Shown here: piece by piece, positions 8,474 to 17,054 of the stretch
Layout: every line of letters starts with the position of its first letter
Numbering within the stretch: the first letter of the stretch is position 1
From: Verrucomicrobiota bacterium
GTDB lineage: Bacteria > Verrucomicrobiota > Verrucomicrobiia > Limisphaerales > UBA9464
Direction: 5' to 3'
NCBI GenBank assembly: GCA_947471985.1
Contig: CANIZL010000011.1
Coordinates: forward strand, 26,026-90,025
Length of the DNA: 64,000 nt
Translations under genes and position numbers: made by a program
Notes under the pieces: model-generated
Told to the model about the DNA's origin: nothing
Seen by the model: the letters and a program-made list of their open reading frames with translations, nothing else
Databases searched by the model: none

Positions 8474-10900
8474 TCAATGAGGTTTTTTTTCTGAGGGTGT
8501 CCGCGGGCCGACCGTGGCAGGTTGGCAGCCCAGCAAGCGGAGTTGATCGCCGCTCAAATCCGTCCCCGCCGCGTCGTCGTCGGTTATGCGGAAATCCATC
8601 GGCGTCATCGGGCGGGGGCGGGCGGACATCTCGCGCATCCTTTCATGAAAACCCAACTGCACCAAGCGGGATTGGGGGCCTGGCTTTCGGGCGAACCATT
8701 CTCTCGTTGAATTCGTCCGCAGCGGATTGGAAAAAATGTTCTGCTGCTCCTGCCAGCGTGGGCCGGGCGAGGCATTTAATCCCGATCGGGGGTCAAATAG
8801 CGCCCGTACGACGAAGACATTGTGGTCCGCCGACACGTTGGGCAGCGTGCGGGCGCTGGTGGTCAGCAGCGCACCCGCGATAAACGTGCTTTGCGTCAAG
8901 GTTACGCGGTCGTCGTCATTTCCGCTGAGGAGTGCGAGGGGGCGGCCGGCAAAGAACAGGCAGTTGGTAACCCACAGCACTGCCGGCGCTGCCGCATTTG
9001 CGGAGTTCGTTTTTTCCCGGCCGCCCGATCGCCAGCGGATGGCGACGTTTCCCAACGCATAGAATTCGCATCCCCAAAATTCCGCCCGCGGGCTGCCCGT
9101 CAACAGCACCGCATCCGGAGGTGTTCCTTCGCCCAAACCGACCACAAACCGGCAACGTCGGGCAACGAAATTACCCGCCCGCACCTGAACGATCGCCGGA
9201 AACTGATCGCTGGCCTGAATCCGCTCCCGCCGCTGTTCCGGCGCCATGCGTTGCTGCCAGAGATCCGGATCCGCCAGGGCGGTTGAGTCGGCATCGGCCG
9301 CCACGGTGCGAAGTTCCAGGTCTTCCAAGACCAAGGGGCCGTCGGATCGAATCCACGAGGTTCCGGCCGCCGCACCCACGACGACGGGCCGTCTACCGGC
9401 CGCCGCCCTCAGGGTAAGTCCCTGAGCGCCGATTTGTACCGGCCCCATCTCCCGTGGCCCGTCGAAGGCCAGTTCAATGACGCCCCCGGCCGGGCCGCTC
9501 CGTTCGATGGCATCGGCCACCTGCGCAAATCCCAACGGGCGAGCCCCGGTGCGCAACAATTGAACGGGAGCGGCAGGATCGACCGAACCCTTTCGCGAAA
9601 AATACCAGCCGCCGAAAATCAACGCCGCGACCACAGCGAATCCCAGCACGGCCCAGCCGATTTTGGGATATCGGCGGTGATCGCGTTGGGCGGACGGGAG
9701 AAAAGGTGGATTAACCGCCGCCGCATCGCCGCGCGCGGCCTCGAGTTGGACCAGGCAGTCCGCCAAACAACGGGCCACTTCCTCCGCGTCCCCCCAGCGT
9801 TGGGCGGGGCCTTTGACCATTAAACGCGCAATCAACTGCCCGAGCCAAATGGGCATCGTGGGGCGTATCTGCGAAAGCGGTGGCGGTTCGTGATCGCAGA
9901 CCCGCTTCAGGGTGGCCGGGGTTGAATCGGCCGCGAAAGGCGAGACGCCCGTTGCGCACGCATAGAGGACGGAACCCAGACTGAAGAGATCGCTCCGGGC
10001 GTCCACGGGTTCGCCGCGGGCTTGTTCCGGTGACATATACTCCGGTGTTCCCGCGATGGTGCCCGGACGGGTCACTCCGGGCGAATCAACCGCCCGGGCC
10101 AAACCGAAGTCGGTCAGCTTGACCCGCTCAATTCCGTTCTCGAGCAGAATGTTGCCCGGTTTGACGTCCCGGTGGATCAAACCCTGGGCATGAGCGGCCG
10201 CCAGTCCCAGCGCGATTTGCCGGCCGATGCGCAGGATTTCCGTCAGCTCGAGCGGTCCGTTTTGCAATCGCCGCTCAAGGGAGACTCCGGAAACCAGAGC
10301 CATCACCAAATAGGGCAGACCGCGATCCTCGCCCACGGCATGAATTGCCACGACGTGGTCGTGGGCGACTGAGGCCGTGGCCCGGCCCTCCCGGAGGAAG
10401 CGGGCCCGGGCGGTGTCGCTCGCGGCCAGCACCGGTGCGAGGATCTTGAGGGCCACCATGCGATTGAGCGCCGGATCCCATGCCTGGTAAACCACGCCCA
10501 TGCCGCCGCTGGCGATCCGCTTCACTACGTCGTATCCAGCAAAGCGACCGAGCGTTTCCGGCCGTTGCGCTGGCAGCAAGATTTCCCGATCGGCCACCGG
10601 TTCCGGTTCGGAGTCCGTCGACCGAACCAGAAACTCGCGGCGGGAAGTTTGTTCCAGAACGGCCCGGAGCGCGGCCGAGTCGGGCTTCGGGGGCTCCGCT
10701 GCAAACGCTGCCGGAACCACCGCGTCCAGGCCCGCGAGGGCATCCAATCGCGCGCGGCAGATCGAACACGCCTCCAGGTGCGCCGCGAGATCCGGGGTGC
10801 CCGCCGGCTCCAACTCCTCCCGCAAGAGTCGCTGCCAGACCATGTCCGTCGGGCAGTTCGACGGCGGCCCGGTCGGGCTGGCAGGAGGATTGGAATTCAT
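8474..10900 (-). CDS. Membrane Ser/Thr protein kinase with N-terminal zinc-finger-like and C-terminal beta-helix-like domains
   Basis: I start at ATG 10900 (808 residues); the frame is open upstream but contains no domain. Order: an anti-sigma-type H-x3-C-x2-C motif (H41, C45, C48); a kinase domain (about 122-395) with glycine loop A-S-G-G-M-G-V-V, catalytic K152, H-R-D-V-K-P-G-N (243-250), D-F-G (264-266) and the G-T-P-E-Y-M-S-P-E activation segment; one transmembrane helix (about 405-425); and a C-terminal region that looks like right-handed beta-helix repeats. All catalytic residues are present. The ECF sigma gene ends 82 bp upstream on the same strand. This sigma-kinase pairing is common in Planctomycetes and Verrucomicrobia, and the zinc motif suggests the kinase also binds the sigma factor. 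Confidence 0.9.
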   Translation of the reverse strand: MNSNPPASPTGPPSNCPTDMVWQRLLREELEPAGTPDLAAHLEACSICRARLDALAGLDAVVPAAFAAEPPKPDSAALRAVLEQTSRREFLVRSTDSEPEPVADREILLPAQRPETLGRFAGYDVVKRIASGGMGVVYQAWDPALNRMVALKILAPVLAASDTARARFLREGRATASVAHDHVVAIHAVGEDRGLPYLVMALVSGVSLERRLQNGPLELTEILRIGRQIALGLAAAHAQGLIHRDVKPGNILLENGIERVKLTDFGLARAVDSPGVTRPGTIAGTPEYMSPEQARGEPVDARSDLFSLGSVLYACATGVSPFAADSTPATLKRVCDHEPPPLSQIRPTMPIWLGQLIARLMVKGPAQRWGDAEEVARCLADCLVQLEAARGDAAAVNPPFLPSAQRDHRRYPKIGWAVLGFAVVAALIFGGWYFSRKGSVDPAAPVQLLRTGARPLGFAQVADAIERSGPAGGVIELAFDGPREMGPVQIGAQGLTLRAAAGRRPVVVGAAAGTSWIRSDGPLVLEDLELRTVAADADSTALADPDLWQQRMAPEQRRERIQASDQFPAIVQVRAGNFVARRCRFVVGLGEGTPPDAVLLTGSPRAEFWGCEFYALGNVAIRWRSGGREKTNSANAAAPAVLWVTNCLFFAGRPLALLSGNDDDRVTLTQSTFIAGALLTTSARTLPNVSADHNVFVVRALFDPRSGLNASPGPRWQEQQNIFSNPLRTNSTREWFARKPGPQSRLVQLGFHERMREMSARPRPMTPMDFRITDDDAAGTDLSGDQLRLLGCQPATVGPRTPSEKKPH

Positions 10901-10982
10901 CTTGGGAAATGGGACCACGCTCTCAAGGATACCCGTGCCCCCGGCCAATCTTTCACGGAGCACCTGGATCCGTTGACGGATT

Positions 10983-11606
10983 TCACGGAATCCCACCCTC
11001 GGCGACGGGCCAATTCCCCTCGCCACCGGCCGCCGTGATCTCCGTGCGCAACCGAGCGATGACCCGGCTGCGGGCGATATAAACCGCACCGGCGGAGAGC
11101 CCCAATTCGGCGGCCACTTGAGTCACGGAATGTGCCGCGACGGCGGTCTGCCAAAAAGCCTGCCAGGTCCGTTCCTGAAATTCCCCCTGCACCCGGGCAC
11201 ACGCCCAATGGAAAAGCCGTTCACGACACTCGGCCTCCCAGGCCGCGTCGTCTTCGGCGACCGATGGTGCGCCCGCCAGATCCTTGACCTGAGTGTCACC
11301 GGGAGTCAGCGGCAGTCGCGATTGGCGGGAGAGAAACCGATTCAATTTGCTCCGCACCACCGTGAGCAGCCAGCCGCGAAAGGATCCACGTTCCGGATCG
11401 TACGCGAAATTTCCCATGGCCCCCGCCACGGATTTTAGAACCTCCTGGGCCACGTCGGCGGCGTCCGCGTCCTGCAAACCACGCCGCACGCAATGCCCAT
11501 AGATCAACGGGGTATACAGGGTCACAAACTCCGCCCACGCCTGTTCATCGCGCAAATCGCGCAGCGCCAGGAGCAGGCTGGGACGGGTGGGAGTCGAGGC
11601 CGACAT
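10983..11606 (-). CDS. ECF-type RNA polymerase sigma factor (kinase-associated)
   Basis: A 207-residue sigma-70 family protein. Region 2 (about 20-95) contains the helix A-A-D-V-A-Q-E-V-L and G-S-F-R-G-W-L. Region 4 (about 150-195) contains the helix-turn-helix V-T-Q-V-A-A-E-L-G-L-S-A-G-A-V. Unlike the other ECF genes in this window, it ends shortly after region 4 and has no membrane tail. The Ser/Thr kinase follows at 82 bp on the same strand, so the two are probably cotranscribed, with the kinase controlling the sigma factor by binding or phosphorylation (inferred from family pattern). It is separated by 96 bp from the ABC permease gene upstream. Confidence 0.9.
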   Translation of the reverse strand: MSASTPTRPSLLLALRDLRDEQAWAEFVTLYTPLIYGHCVRRGLQDADAADVAQEVLKSVAGAMGNFAYDPERGSFRGWLLTVVRSKLNRFLSRQSRLPLTPGDTQVKDLAGAPSVAEDDAAWEAECRERLFHWACARVQGEFQERTWQAFWQTAVAAHSVTQVAAELGLSAGAVYIARSRVIARLRTEITAAGGEGNWPVAEGGIP

Positions 11607-11702
11607 GGCCCCGCGAAAGGAGCAAGCGGCCCCGACGAGGGCAAGCCGGAGGCAGGATCCACCGCTCGCCGCGTCGCGCCCCGCCCGGGGTGCGGCGCGG
11701 GA

Positions 11703-13832
11703 CTATTTTGCGATGGCTGGCTTGGCCGTGTTGGTCGTAATTACCAGACCATACCTTTTGGCCAGCGCGGGATCGATTCGGACAACTGAGGTGGCTGCCT
11801 TGGGCGCGTTCGTGGGGACCGCGATTCCGTACCGTTTCGCGAGTATGGGATCGAGCCGGACATTCGTGCCCATGGGAGGAGGCGGGACAGGCGGAGTCAG
11901 CAGCTCGACGGCCGAGAGGCCGTATTCGCGGAGTAGGGCGACGGCCAGTTCAGAGGCGGTGGCGTCCGGGCGAAGACCGACCTGGAGACAAAGGTCGGGC
12001 CGTAACCGCTGCGCGACGTTGGCGCGCTCAATGACCACCGTCAGACTCTCCACCTCCGTCCGGTAAAGCTGCCGGACCGATAAAGTGTGAATCAGCCAAC
12101 TCGGGACCACGATGGCGCCGATGGCCAGCAGGGCGAGCGCGAGGTGTTGGCGGACGATGACCCGGAAGGCGACCAGGGATTGCCGATGGTTATAACGGGA
12201 AAAGATGAGAATCTGTATCAGCCCTAGAAGGGCGAAGCCGGCAACGAGGCAACTCACCACGCGGGAGGCCTGTTCGGAAGTTGGGACCCAGGGCAGGCGG
12301 GAGTCCTGGTCGGTGAACCAGTACGTCGCCCGGAAGTCGGGTTCCGCCCGCCAGGTGTCAACGGTGCCGAAGAGCAGGGCCACAGCGGTGGTCACGGTGA
12401 CGACCGTCGCGATGCAGGAGACTCCGGCTTTCAGCGTCGTTTTGGAAAAAGACGAGGCGTAGGTGGCGAGGAGGAGCAAGACGAGAGCCGCGCCCAGGAC
12501 CAGCGCAATCAGCCCAGGGCCTTCGTTGGGCCACAGACTGGCGAAGGCCGCTGTTCCCAGCGAACCGCGCAACAGCAGCAAAGGCCAGGCGAATCCCATC
12601 AGAACTCCGACCACGAGGGTGGTGGCGAGTTTTACCCGCCACTGGCGATTCACCGAGGCCGGTTGGGTGAGCTGCCAATCGTGCGTGCCGATCTGACGTT
12701 CCTCCGCCACGCAGCTGGCGCCCGTGCCCAAAAGACTGACCACGGATGCCAGGCTCATGAAAATCAACGCAATCTTCGGGGCCTCAGTTTCCTCAGTGAA
12801 AAGTTCCAGAGCTCGAGCCAGCAAAACCAACAACGCGAGACCGACCATCAACAGGCCGACGATCCAGGGCGTCGACTGCAAGCGGAGCTCCTTCCGCACC
12901 AGGCTGGCTATTGGATTCGGGTGAACCCCGCCCAAGCCGATGAACCGGGTGACCCATTCCGCCGGGCGGCCGAGTCGGAGCAGGGCCGGGGCCTGAGTGG
13001 CCACCGCCGAGTCCGCGGCCTCCAGATGGAGGAACGTCCGCCAGCTCGCCACGCCGCAAACCACGGCATAAATCGTGCCCGCCAGCAGCGTGAGGGTGAG
13101 GATGGCTCCTTCGGGCGGATAGCTTTGCCCCGCCCAACGCAAGTAGTACCACCCCTGCGCGTAAATCAGCGGTGTATAAAGCATCATGGGCACGGCGACG
13201 GTGAACGTGGCACCGGCGATGGTGCTACGCGTCAGTAGAGCGAGGAGCGGTGCGGAGGCGAAGACCACGAGGAGCGAACCGCCGGTGACCGCCACTTCCG
13301 AAAAGCGCAGGCTCCAATCGGACGCATGGGGAATCGCGGCAAGCAATGCATTGAGTGCGACAAAGACGAAGAGGAGGGCGAGGACGGCCAGCTTGCGGCC
13401 GTAGAGGGCACTGCGGGAGCGGGGTTGTCCAAGCCAGGTGGAAAGTGTCCGGCTTTCAAACTCCGATGCAAAGATCCCCACGGCCATGAGGATGGCGCCA
13501 ATGAACAGCGTGAACATGAACAGGACTTCGGTGTCCGATCCCCACGCGCCGACGGAGGGCCCCAGCGTGGCCAGCAACACCGCCGGCATCTGCCCGCGAA
13601 TTTCCTTCAGCCCCTGGATCACCCAGCCCGGGGCCGATCCGGAGCGCCACCAAATCCACGGGGCAATCCAGAGCAGGCCGAGCAGGAGGTGAAACAAGGT
13701 GGCGGGATCGATCCCGGGCCCGTTCGCGCTGGCCGCATAAAGGAGCTGCAGCAGGGGCGGAAGCGGGATCAGCAACCACGCGGGATGGAAGCTGTTGCGG
13801 CCGGCGGGCCAGGTGAGAGAAAGGGCATTCAT
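11703..13832 (-). CDS. ABC-2-type transporter permease with a Lys/Arg-Tyr-Gly repeat tail
   Basis: This 709-residue polytopic protein has roughly a dozen hydrophobic helices in two sets (about residues 20-290 and 320-600), as in ABC-2 permeases fused in tandem. It is the third gene of the GntR-ATPase-permease operon; the ATPase stop lies 24 bp upstream of its ATG. The last ~60 residues are soluble and contain two copies of D-P-x-L-A-K-R-Y-G-(I/L), a motif also found in the VWA protein at 28002-31112. The transported substrate is not evident. GntR/YtrA-linked ABC-2 systems are usually induced by cell-envelope stress or antimicrobials, which would fit but is inference. Confidence 0.85.
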   Translation of the reverse strand: MNALSLTWPAGRNSFHPAWLLIPLPPLLQLLYAASANGPGIDPATLFHLLLGLLWIAPWIWWRSGSAPGWVIQGLKEIRGQMPAVLLATLGPSVGAWGSDTEVLFMFTLFIGAILMAVGIFASEFESRTLSTWLGQPRSRSALYGRKLAVLALLFVFVALNALLAAIPHASDWSLRFSEVAVTGGSLLVVFASAPLLALLTRSTIAGATFTVAVPMMLYTPLIYAQGWYYLRWAGQSYPPEGAILTLTLLAGTIYAVVCGVASWRTFLHLEAADSAVATQAPALLRLGRPAEWVTRFIGLGGVHPNPIASLVRKELRLQSTPWIVGLLMVGLALLVLLARALELFTEETEAPKIALIFMSLASVVSLLGTGASCVAEERQIGTHDWQLTQPASVNRQWRVKLATTLVVGVLMGFAWPLLLLRGSLGTAAFASLWPNEGPGLIALVLGAALVLLLLATYASSFSKTTLKAGVSCIATVVTVTTAVALLFGTVDTWRAEPDFRATYWFTDQDSRLPWVPTSEQASRVVSCLVAGFALLGLIQILIFSRYNHRQSLVAFRVIVRQHLALALLAIGAIVVPSWLIHTLSVRQLYRTEVESLTVVIERANVAQRLRPDLCLQVGLRPDATASELAVALLREYGLSAVELLTPPVPPPPMGTNVRLDPILAKRYGIAVPTNAPKAATSVVRIDPALAKRYGLVITTNTAKPAIAK

Positions 13833-13856
13833 GGGGAGAGCTCCCGAAGTTGGATT

Positions 13857-14756
13857 TCAGGCCACCGAGCCGCCCACGGTCGCAATGACAATTTCCTCCA
13901 GCGACAGCGCCTCGGATTCCACCGAGGACGGCCGGTAGGTGTTGAGTTGGGAGAGAAGGGCGTCGCCGTTGCCGTTGACGATGAGTTCCAGATTGCGTCC
14001 GTCGCGTCGGACCGATTTGGCCGCAGCGAAGGTTGCCGCGGGTGGCGCCTCCTCTGGGAAGCGGGCGCGGAGGCGGCGGAATTTGCTGCGGGCATCATCG
14101 GCATTTGCTTCGAAGACGGCGCGTCCTTGATCCACCACCGTGAACCGGTCGATCAGGCCCTCGAACTCGGCGATGAGGTGGGTGGAGACAAAGACGGTGC
14201 GTTGTCCGGGAGCGGCTTCCTGATAGGCACCGATGATGGTACGGATGAATTCACGACGCACCATGGGGTCGAGTCCGGACGTGGGTTCATCGAGGACCAG
14301 AAGCTCCGGTTCGCTGGCGATCGCCCAGACCAGCGCCAGTTGCGTGCGTTGGCCCTTGCTCAAGCCGGACGTGGGCGCGGCGGGATTCAGTTGGAATTGC
14401 GCGAGCAGTCGGGCCTCGGTCTCGCGGCTCCAGCGGGGGCGGAAACTGGCTTGATAATCCAGGGATTCCCGGACGGACATCCACGGATAGAACGCGACGA
14501 AATCCGGCACGTAGGCGAGCCGCGATTTAATCTCGGCTTCGTGGCGGCGCGGATCGAGTCCGAAAACGCGGACCGATCCCGACTGGGGCCGCAGCAAATT
14601 TAGGAGGCACTTGATGGTCGTGGTTTTGCCGGCGCCGTTGCGGCCGAAAAACCCGTAGCAACAGCCGGGCTCCACTGAGAGCGACAAACCGTGCAGGGCC
14701 TCGTGGGCGCCGTATCGGTGGACCAGATTTTGGACTTCAATGACGGGAGTATTCAT
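13857..14756 (-). CDS. ABC transporter ATP-binding protein
   Basis: This is a complete 299-residue ATPase subunit. It has Walker A G-R-N-G-A-G-K-T-T (about 38-46), the signature L-S-K-G-Q (about 136), Walker B L-L-V-L-D-E-P-T (about 155) and the switch histidine in V-S-T-H-L. The C-terminal ~80 residues form the accessory domain typical of DRA/YtrB-type exporters. It lies between gntR (12-bp gap) and the permease (24-bp gap) and should energise that permease at the inner membrane. Confidence 0.93.
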   Translation of the reverse strand: MNTPVIEVQNLVHRYGAHEALHGLSLSVEPGCCYGFFGRNGAGKTTTIKCLLNLLRPQSGSVRVFGLDPRRHEAEIKSRLAYVPDFVAFYPWMSVRESLDYQASFRPRWSRETEARLLAQFQLNPAAPTSGLSKGQRTQLALVWAIASEPELLVLDEPTSGLDPMVRREFIRTIIGAYQEAAPGQRTVFVSTHLIAEFEGLIDRFTVVDQGRAVFEANADDARSKFRRLRARFPEEAPPAATFAAAKSVRRDGRNLELIVNGNGDALLSQLNTYRPSSVESEALSLEEIVIATVGGSVA

Positions 14757-14768
14757 GGCAGGGAGAGG

Positions 14769-15179
14769 TCAGGAGGGACGGACGTTTTCAGATTGGCGTT
14801 CCTGGAACGCCGCCAGGCGCTCGTGCAGCAGGGAAAGGAGTTCGGACGGGGAAATCTGGAGATGATGGGCGTGAACGATCAGCACATCGAGTTCGGCGGC
14901 GAGACGCTCGGAGCGGACGGCGTGGCGGAGCGGTGAAGGACGGGCGGCCTCGAGAAAACACCCGGCCCCCTGGCGATTCACCACCACTCCTTCGGACTCC
15001 AGTTCCGCATAGGCCCGTGCCGCGGTATTCCGATTGATGCGCAGCTCCTCGGCCAGGGCCCGAACGGAGGGAAGCTGCTCACCCGGCCGAAGGGATCCGG
15101 CCGCCGCGGCTTCCTTGATCTGCTGAACGATCTGTAGGTAGACCGGAACCCCGGATTTGAAATTGACGTGCAGAATCAT
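14769..15179 (-). CDS. GntR family transcriptional regulator, YtrA subfamily
   Basis: The 136-residue protein has a winged helix (about 10-75; P-V-Y-L-Q-I-V-Q-Q-I-K then L-P-S-V-R-A-L-A-E-E-L-x-I-N-R-N-T) and only a short C-terminal dimerisation segment. The short tail is the mark of the YtrA group. It is the first gene of the ABC operon and very likely represses that operon by binding the inverted repeat 15 bp upstream of its ATG. YtrA regulators respond to envelope stress in Firmicutes; the inducer here is unknown. Confidence 0.92.
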   Translation of the reverse strand: MILHVNFKSGVPVYLQIVQQIKEAAAAGSLRPGEQLPSVRALAEELRINRNTAARAYAELESEGVVVNRQGAGCFLEAARPSPLRHAVRSERLAAELDVLIVHAHHLQISPSELLSLLHERLAAFQERQSENVRPS

Positions 15180-15194
15180 GGATGACGTTAGGAC

Positions 15195-15218
15195 ACTGTC
15201 CTATACCACTAGGACAGT
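15195..15218. promoter_or_regulatory. Inverted-repeat operator of the GntR-ABC operon
   Basis: ACTGTCCTA and TAGGACAGT form a perfect 9-bp inverted repeat with a 6-base spacer, ending 16 bp before the gntR ATG. A TTGACT -35-like hexamer on the minus strand overlaps its outer edge and TATAGG lies inside it, but these two are only 10 bp apart and do not form one standard promoter. Position and symmetry fit autoregulation by a YtrA-type dimer. Confidence 0.7.
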
Positions 15219-15320
15219 CAAGCCGGCCGAGTCTCACGCAGAAAAGTGGAAAATTTTGTGCGGGGAGGGCGAGATCCCCATCCGGTCCGAAACGTGGACC
15301 TGATCAACGATCCGGCAGAC

Positions 15321-16352
15321 CTACCCTTTGCGGGCGCAAAAGACCGCGCCTTGTTCGGCAGGCTGCAGATCCGTTCGCGTGATATTTTCCAAGCCCGCCT
15401 TCGTGAGCCACGCCGTGATGCGGTCGGCGGTATGGATCCGGGTGCCGGTCTCCACCAGCAAGGTCAGATCAAAAGTGGCGGCCGCCGTCTCCGCTGGCGA
15501 TACCGCGAACCGCCCCGCCGGATTGCGGACGTACTCGTACACCGCGAGCAGGCCGCCGGGATTCAGGGCCCGGGCCATTTTCGCCACCGCCTGCGCATTG
15601 TCCGCGTCGCTCTGGTTGTGGGCGACCATGAAATAGGTGATGACGTCGAAGGTGCCTTGAATCGGATCCTGCCGGATGTTGCCTGCGACGCAGCGGATAC
15701 GATCCGCGAGTCCCCATTCGGCGAGCAGTGCGGGCGTGGTGCTCAGGGAAACCGGAAGATCGTAAATCACCGCCCGGAGGGCCGGGTGGCGTCGGCAGAA
15801 CGCCGCGGCATGCAGGCCGTGCGATCCGCCGACATCGAGTAGCGTCGTGGCGTGCGCGGGTAATTGGACTACGCGCTGAAGCGCCTCCACCAGGCCGGTC
15901 GCGTGGTCCTTCATGAAGACGGCGAACTCACGTCCCAGTTCCGGGCGTTTCTGCATCAGGTCCCACAACACGGTTTCCGGTCGGCCGGCGACCACGGCCG
16001 ATTCCAGACCGGACATCAATTGCCAGGCGTGCGCGGACCAGCAGAGGCCGCCGAGATCGCTCGCGCCGGCGGCGTTTTTTCCGGCGAGCCTCTCCTGCGC
16101 GTACGCCGTGTTGGTGAGGCGATCATCGGAGCCCCGCTTTAGGTAGCCGGCTTGAATCAGCATCGCGCTCAAACGTTCGATGCCATCGACTGAGGCACCG
16201 ACTCGCTGCGCAAGATCCGCCGCGGAGAGTGGTCCGTCGCCGAGCGTGGCGAACACTCCGAGCCGGCCAGCGGCGATGAGTGCCGACGCTTTCATCATCG
16301 GAAAATAGACGTCGTCGACGATCGAGGGCGCGGTGGGGACGGAAGCGTTCAT
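15321..16352 (-). CDS. SAM-dependent O-methyltransferase (hydroxyindole/plant OMT type)
   Basis: This 343-residue protein has an N-terminal winged-helix dimerisation domain (about 15-105) and a Rossmann methyltransferase domain (about 165-340). Motif I is L-L-D-V-G-G-S-H-G (about 168-176), with downstream D-L-P and N-P-G-G-L-L motifs. The arrangement matches acetylserotonin O-methyltransferase-like enzymes that methylate hydroxyls on aromatic or polyketide substrates. The usual catalytic H-D-W motif is replaced by A-H-N-Q-S-D. No biosynthetic cluster surrounds it, so the substrate is unknown. It follows the peroxidase gene on the same strand after 74 bp. Confidence 0.85.
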   Translation of the reverse strand: MNASVPTAPSIVDDVYFPMMKASALIAAGRLGVFATLGDGPLSAADLAQRVGASVDGIERLSAMLIQAGYLKRGSDDRLTNTAYAQERLAGKNAAGASDLGGLCWSAHAWQLMSGLESAVVAGRPETVLWDLMQKRPELGREFAVFMKDHATGLVEALQRVVQLPAHATTLLDVGGSHGLHAAAFCRRHPALRAVIYDLPVSLSTTPALLAEWGLADRIRCVAGNIRQDPIQGTFDVITYFMVAHNQSDADNAQAVAKMARALNPGGLLAVYEYVRNPAGRFAVSPAETAAATFDLTLLVETGTRIHTADRITAWLTKAGLENITRTDLQPAEQGAVFCARKG

Positions 16353-16426
16353 GGCACGAGCAATGACAAGAATGTGGGCTAAGGAGTCCCGCGACTACGA
16401 GGCGGCAACGCGTCGCGCGGAGCCGT

Positions 16427-16930
16427 TCAAGCGGCCAGCGCGTCCTGGATCGCTTTCCGCAGCTCGGGCGCATCCGGTTCCGCATCGCCGGGAAAAAACG
16501 CGCGGACCTGGCCGTCCTTGCCGACGACATATTTGCAGAAGTTCCAGTCGGGCAGGTGGCCGGTCGCTCCCAGAAACCGGTAGATCGGCGACTGTTCCTG
16601 GCCGGGTTGGGTGACGAGCTTGGCGAACAGGGGAAAAGTCACGTCATAGGTGAGTCGGCAGAACTGGGCGATTTCCGCGGCGGATCCGGGCTCCTGTTGG
16701 CCAAAATCGTTGCTGGGAAAACCGAGCACGGAGAACGCCTGAGCGTGGAGTTCCCGGTGCAGCCGTTCCAGTCCCGCATACTGGGGCGTGTAGCCGCAGC
16801 GGCTCGCGAGATTGACGACCAGCGTCACTTTTCCGCGGTAAGCACCGAGGTCCGCCGGCTCGCCGACGAGAGTTCGCGTTTTTAGATCGTAGAGCGAAGC
16901 GGCACCGGGGGTCGATTGTACCTGTTCCAT
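16427..16930 (-). CDS. Glutathione peroxidase family protein
   Basis: The product is 167 residues from ATG 16930; the longer open frame upstream lacks family similarity. The three catalytic residues are visible: Cys in N-L-A-S-R-C-G-Y-T, Gln in F-P-S-N-D-F-G-Q-Q-E-P-G, and Trp in D-W-N-F-C-K-Y. The active site is Cys and not Sec. Bacterial members usually reduce hydroperoxides with thioredoxin. It has no signal peptide, so it is probably cytoplasmic. It is divergent from the FG-GAP gene at 17055, with 124 bp between them. Confidence 0.93.
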   Translation of the reverse strand: MEQVQSTPGAASLYDLKTRTLVGEPADLGAYRGKVTLVVNLASRCGYTPQYAGLERLHRELHAQAFSVLGFPSNDFGQQEPGSAAEIAQFCRLTYDVTFPLFAKLVTQPGQEQSPIYRFLGATGHLPDWNFCKYVVGKDGQVRAFFPGDAEPDAPELRKAIQDALAA

Positions 16931-17054
16931 GTCGCGCCGAGTATCCGGTGTGGGGGGCGAGGGGCAAGGGATTGGGATTTCGCGGGGACCGCTTTGGAGG
17001 CCGGATTGGAGTTGACCCGGCCGGGTGGTTCGCCTTGTCTGTCGGCCGCTTCCC

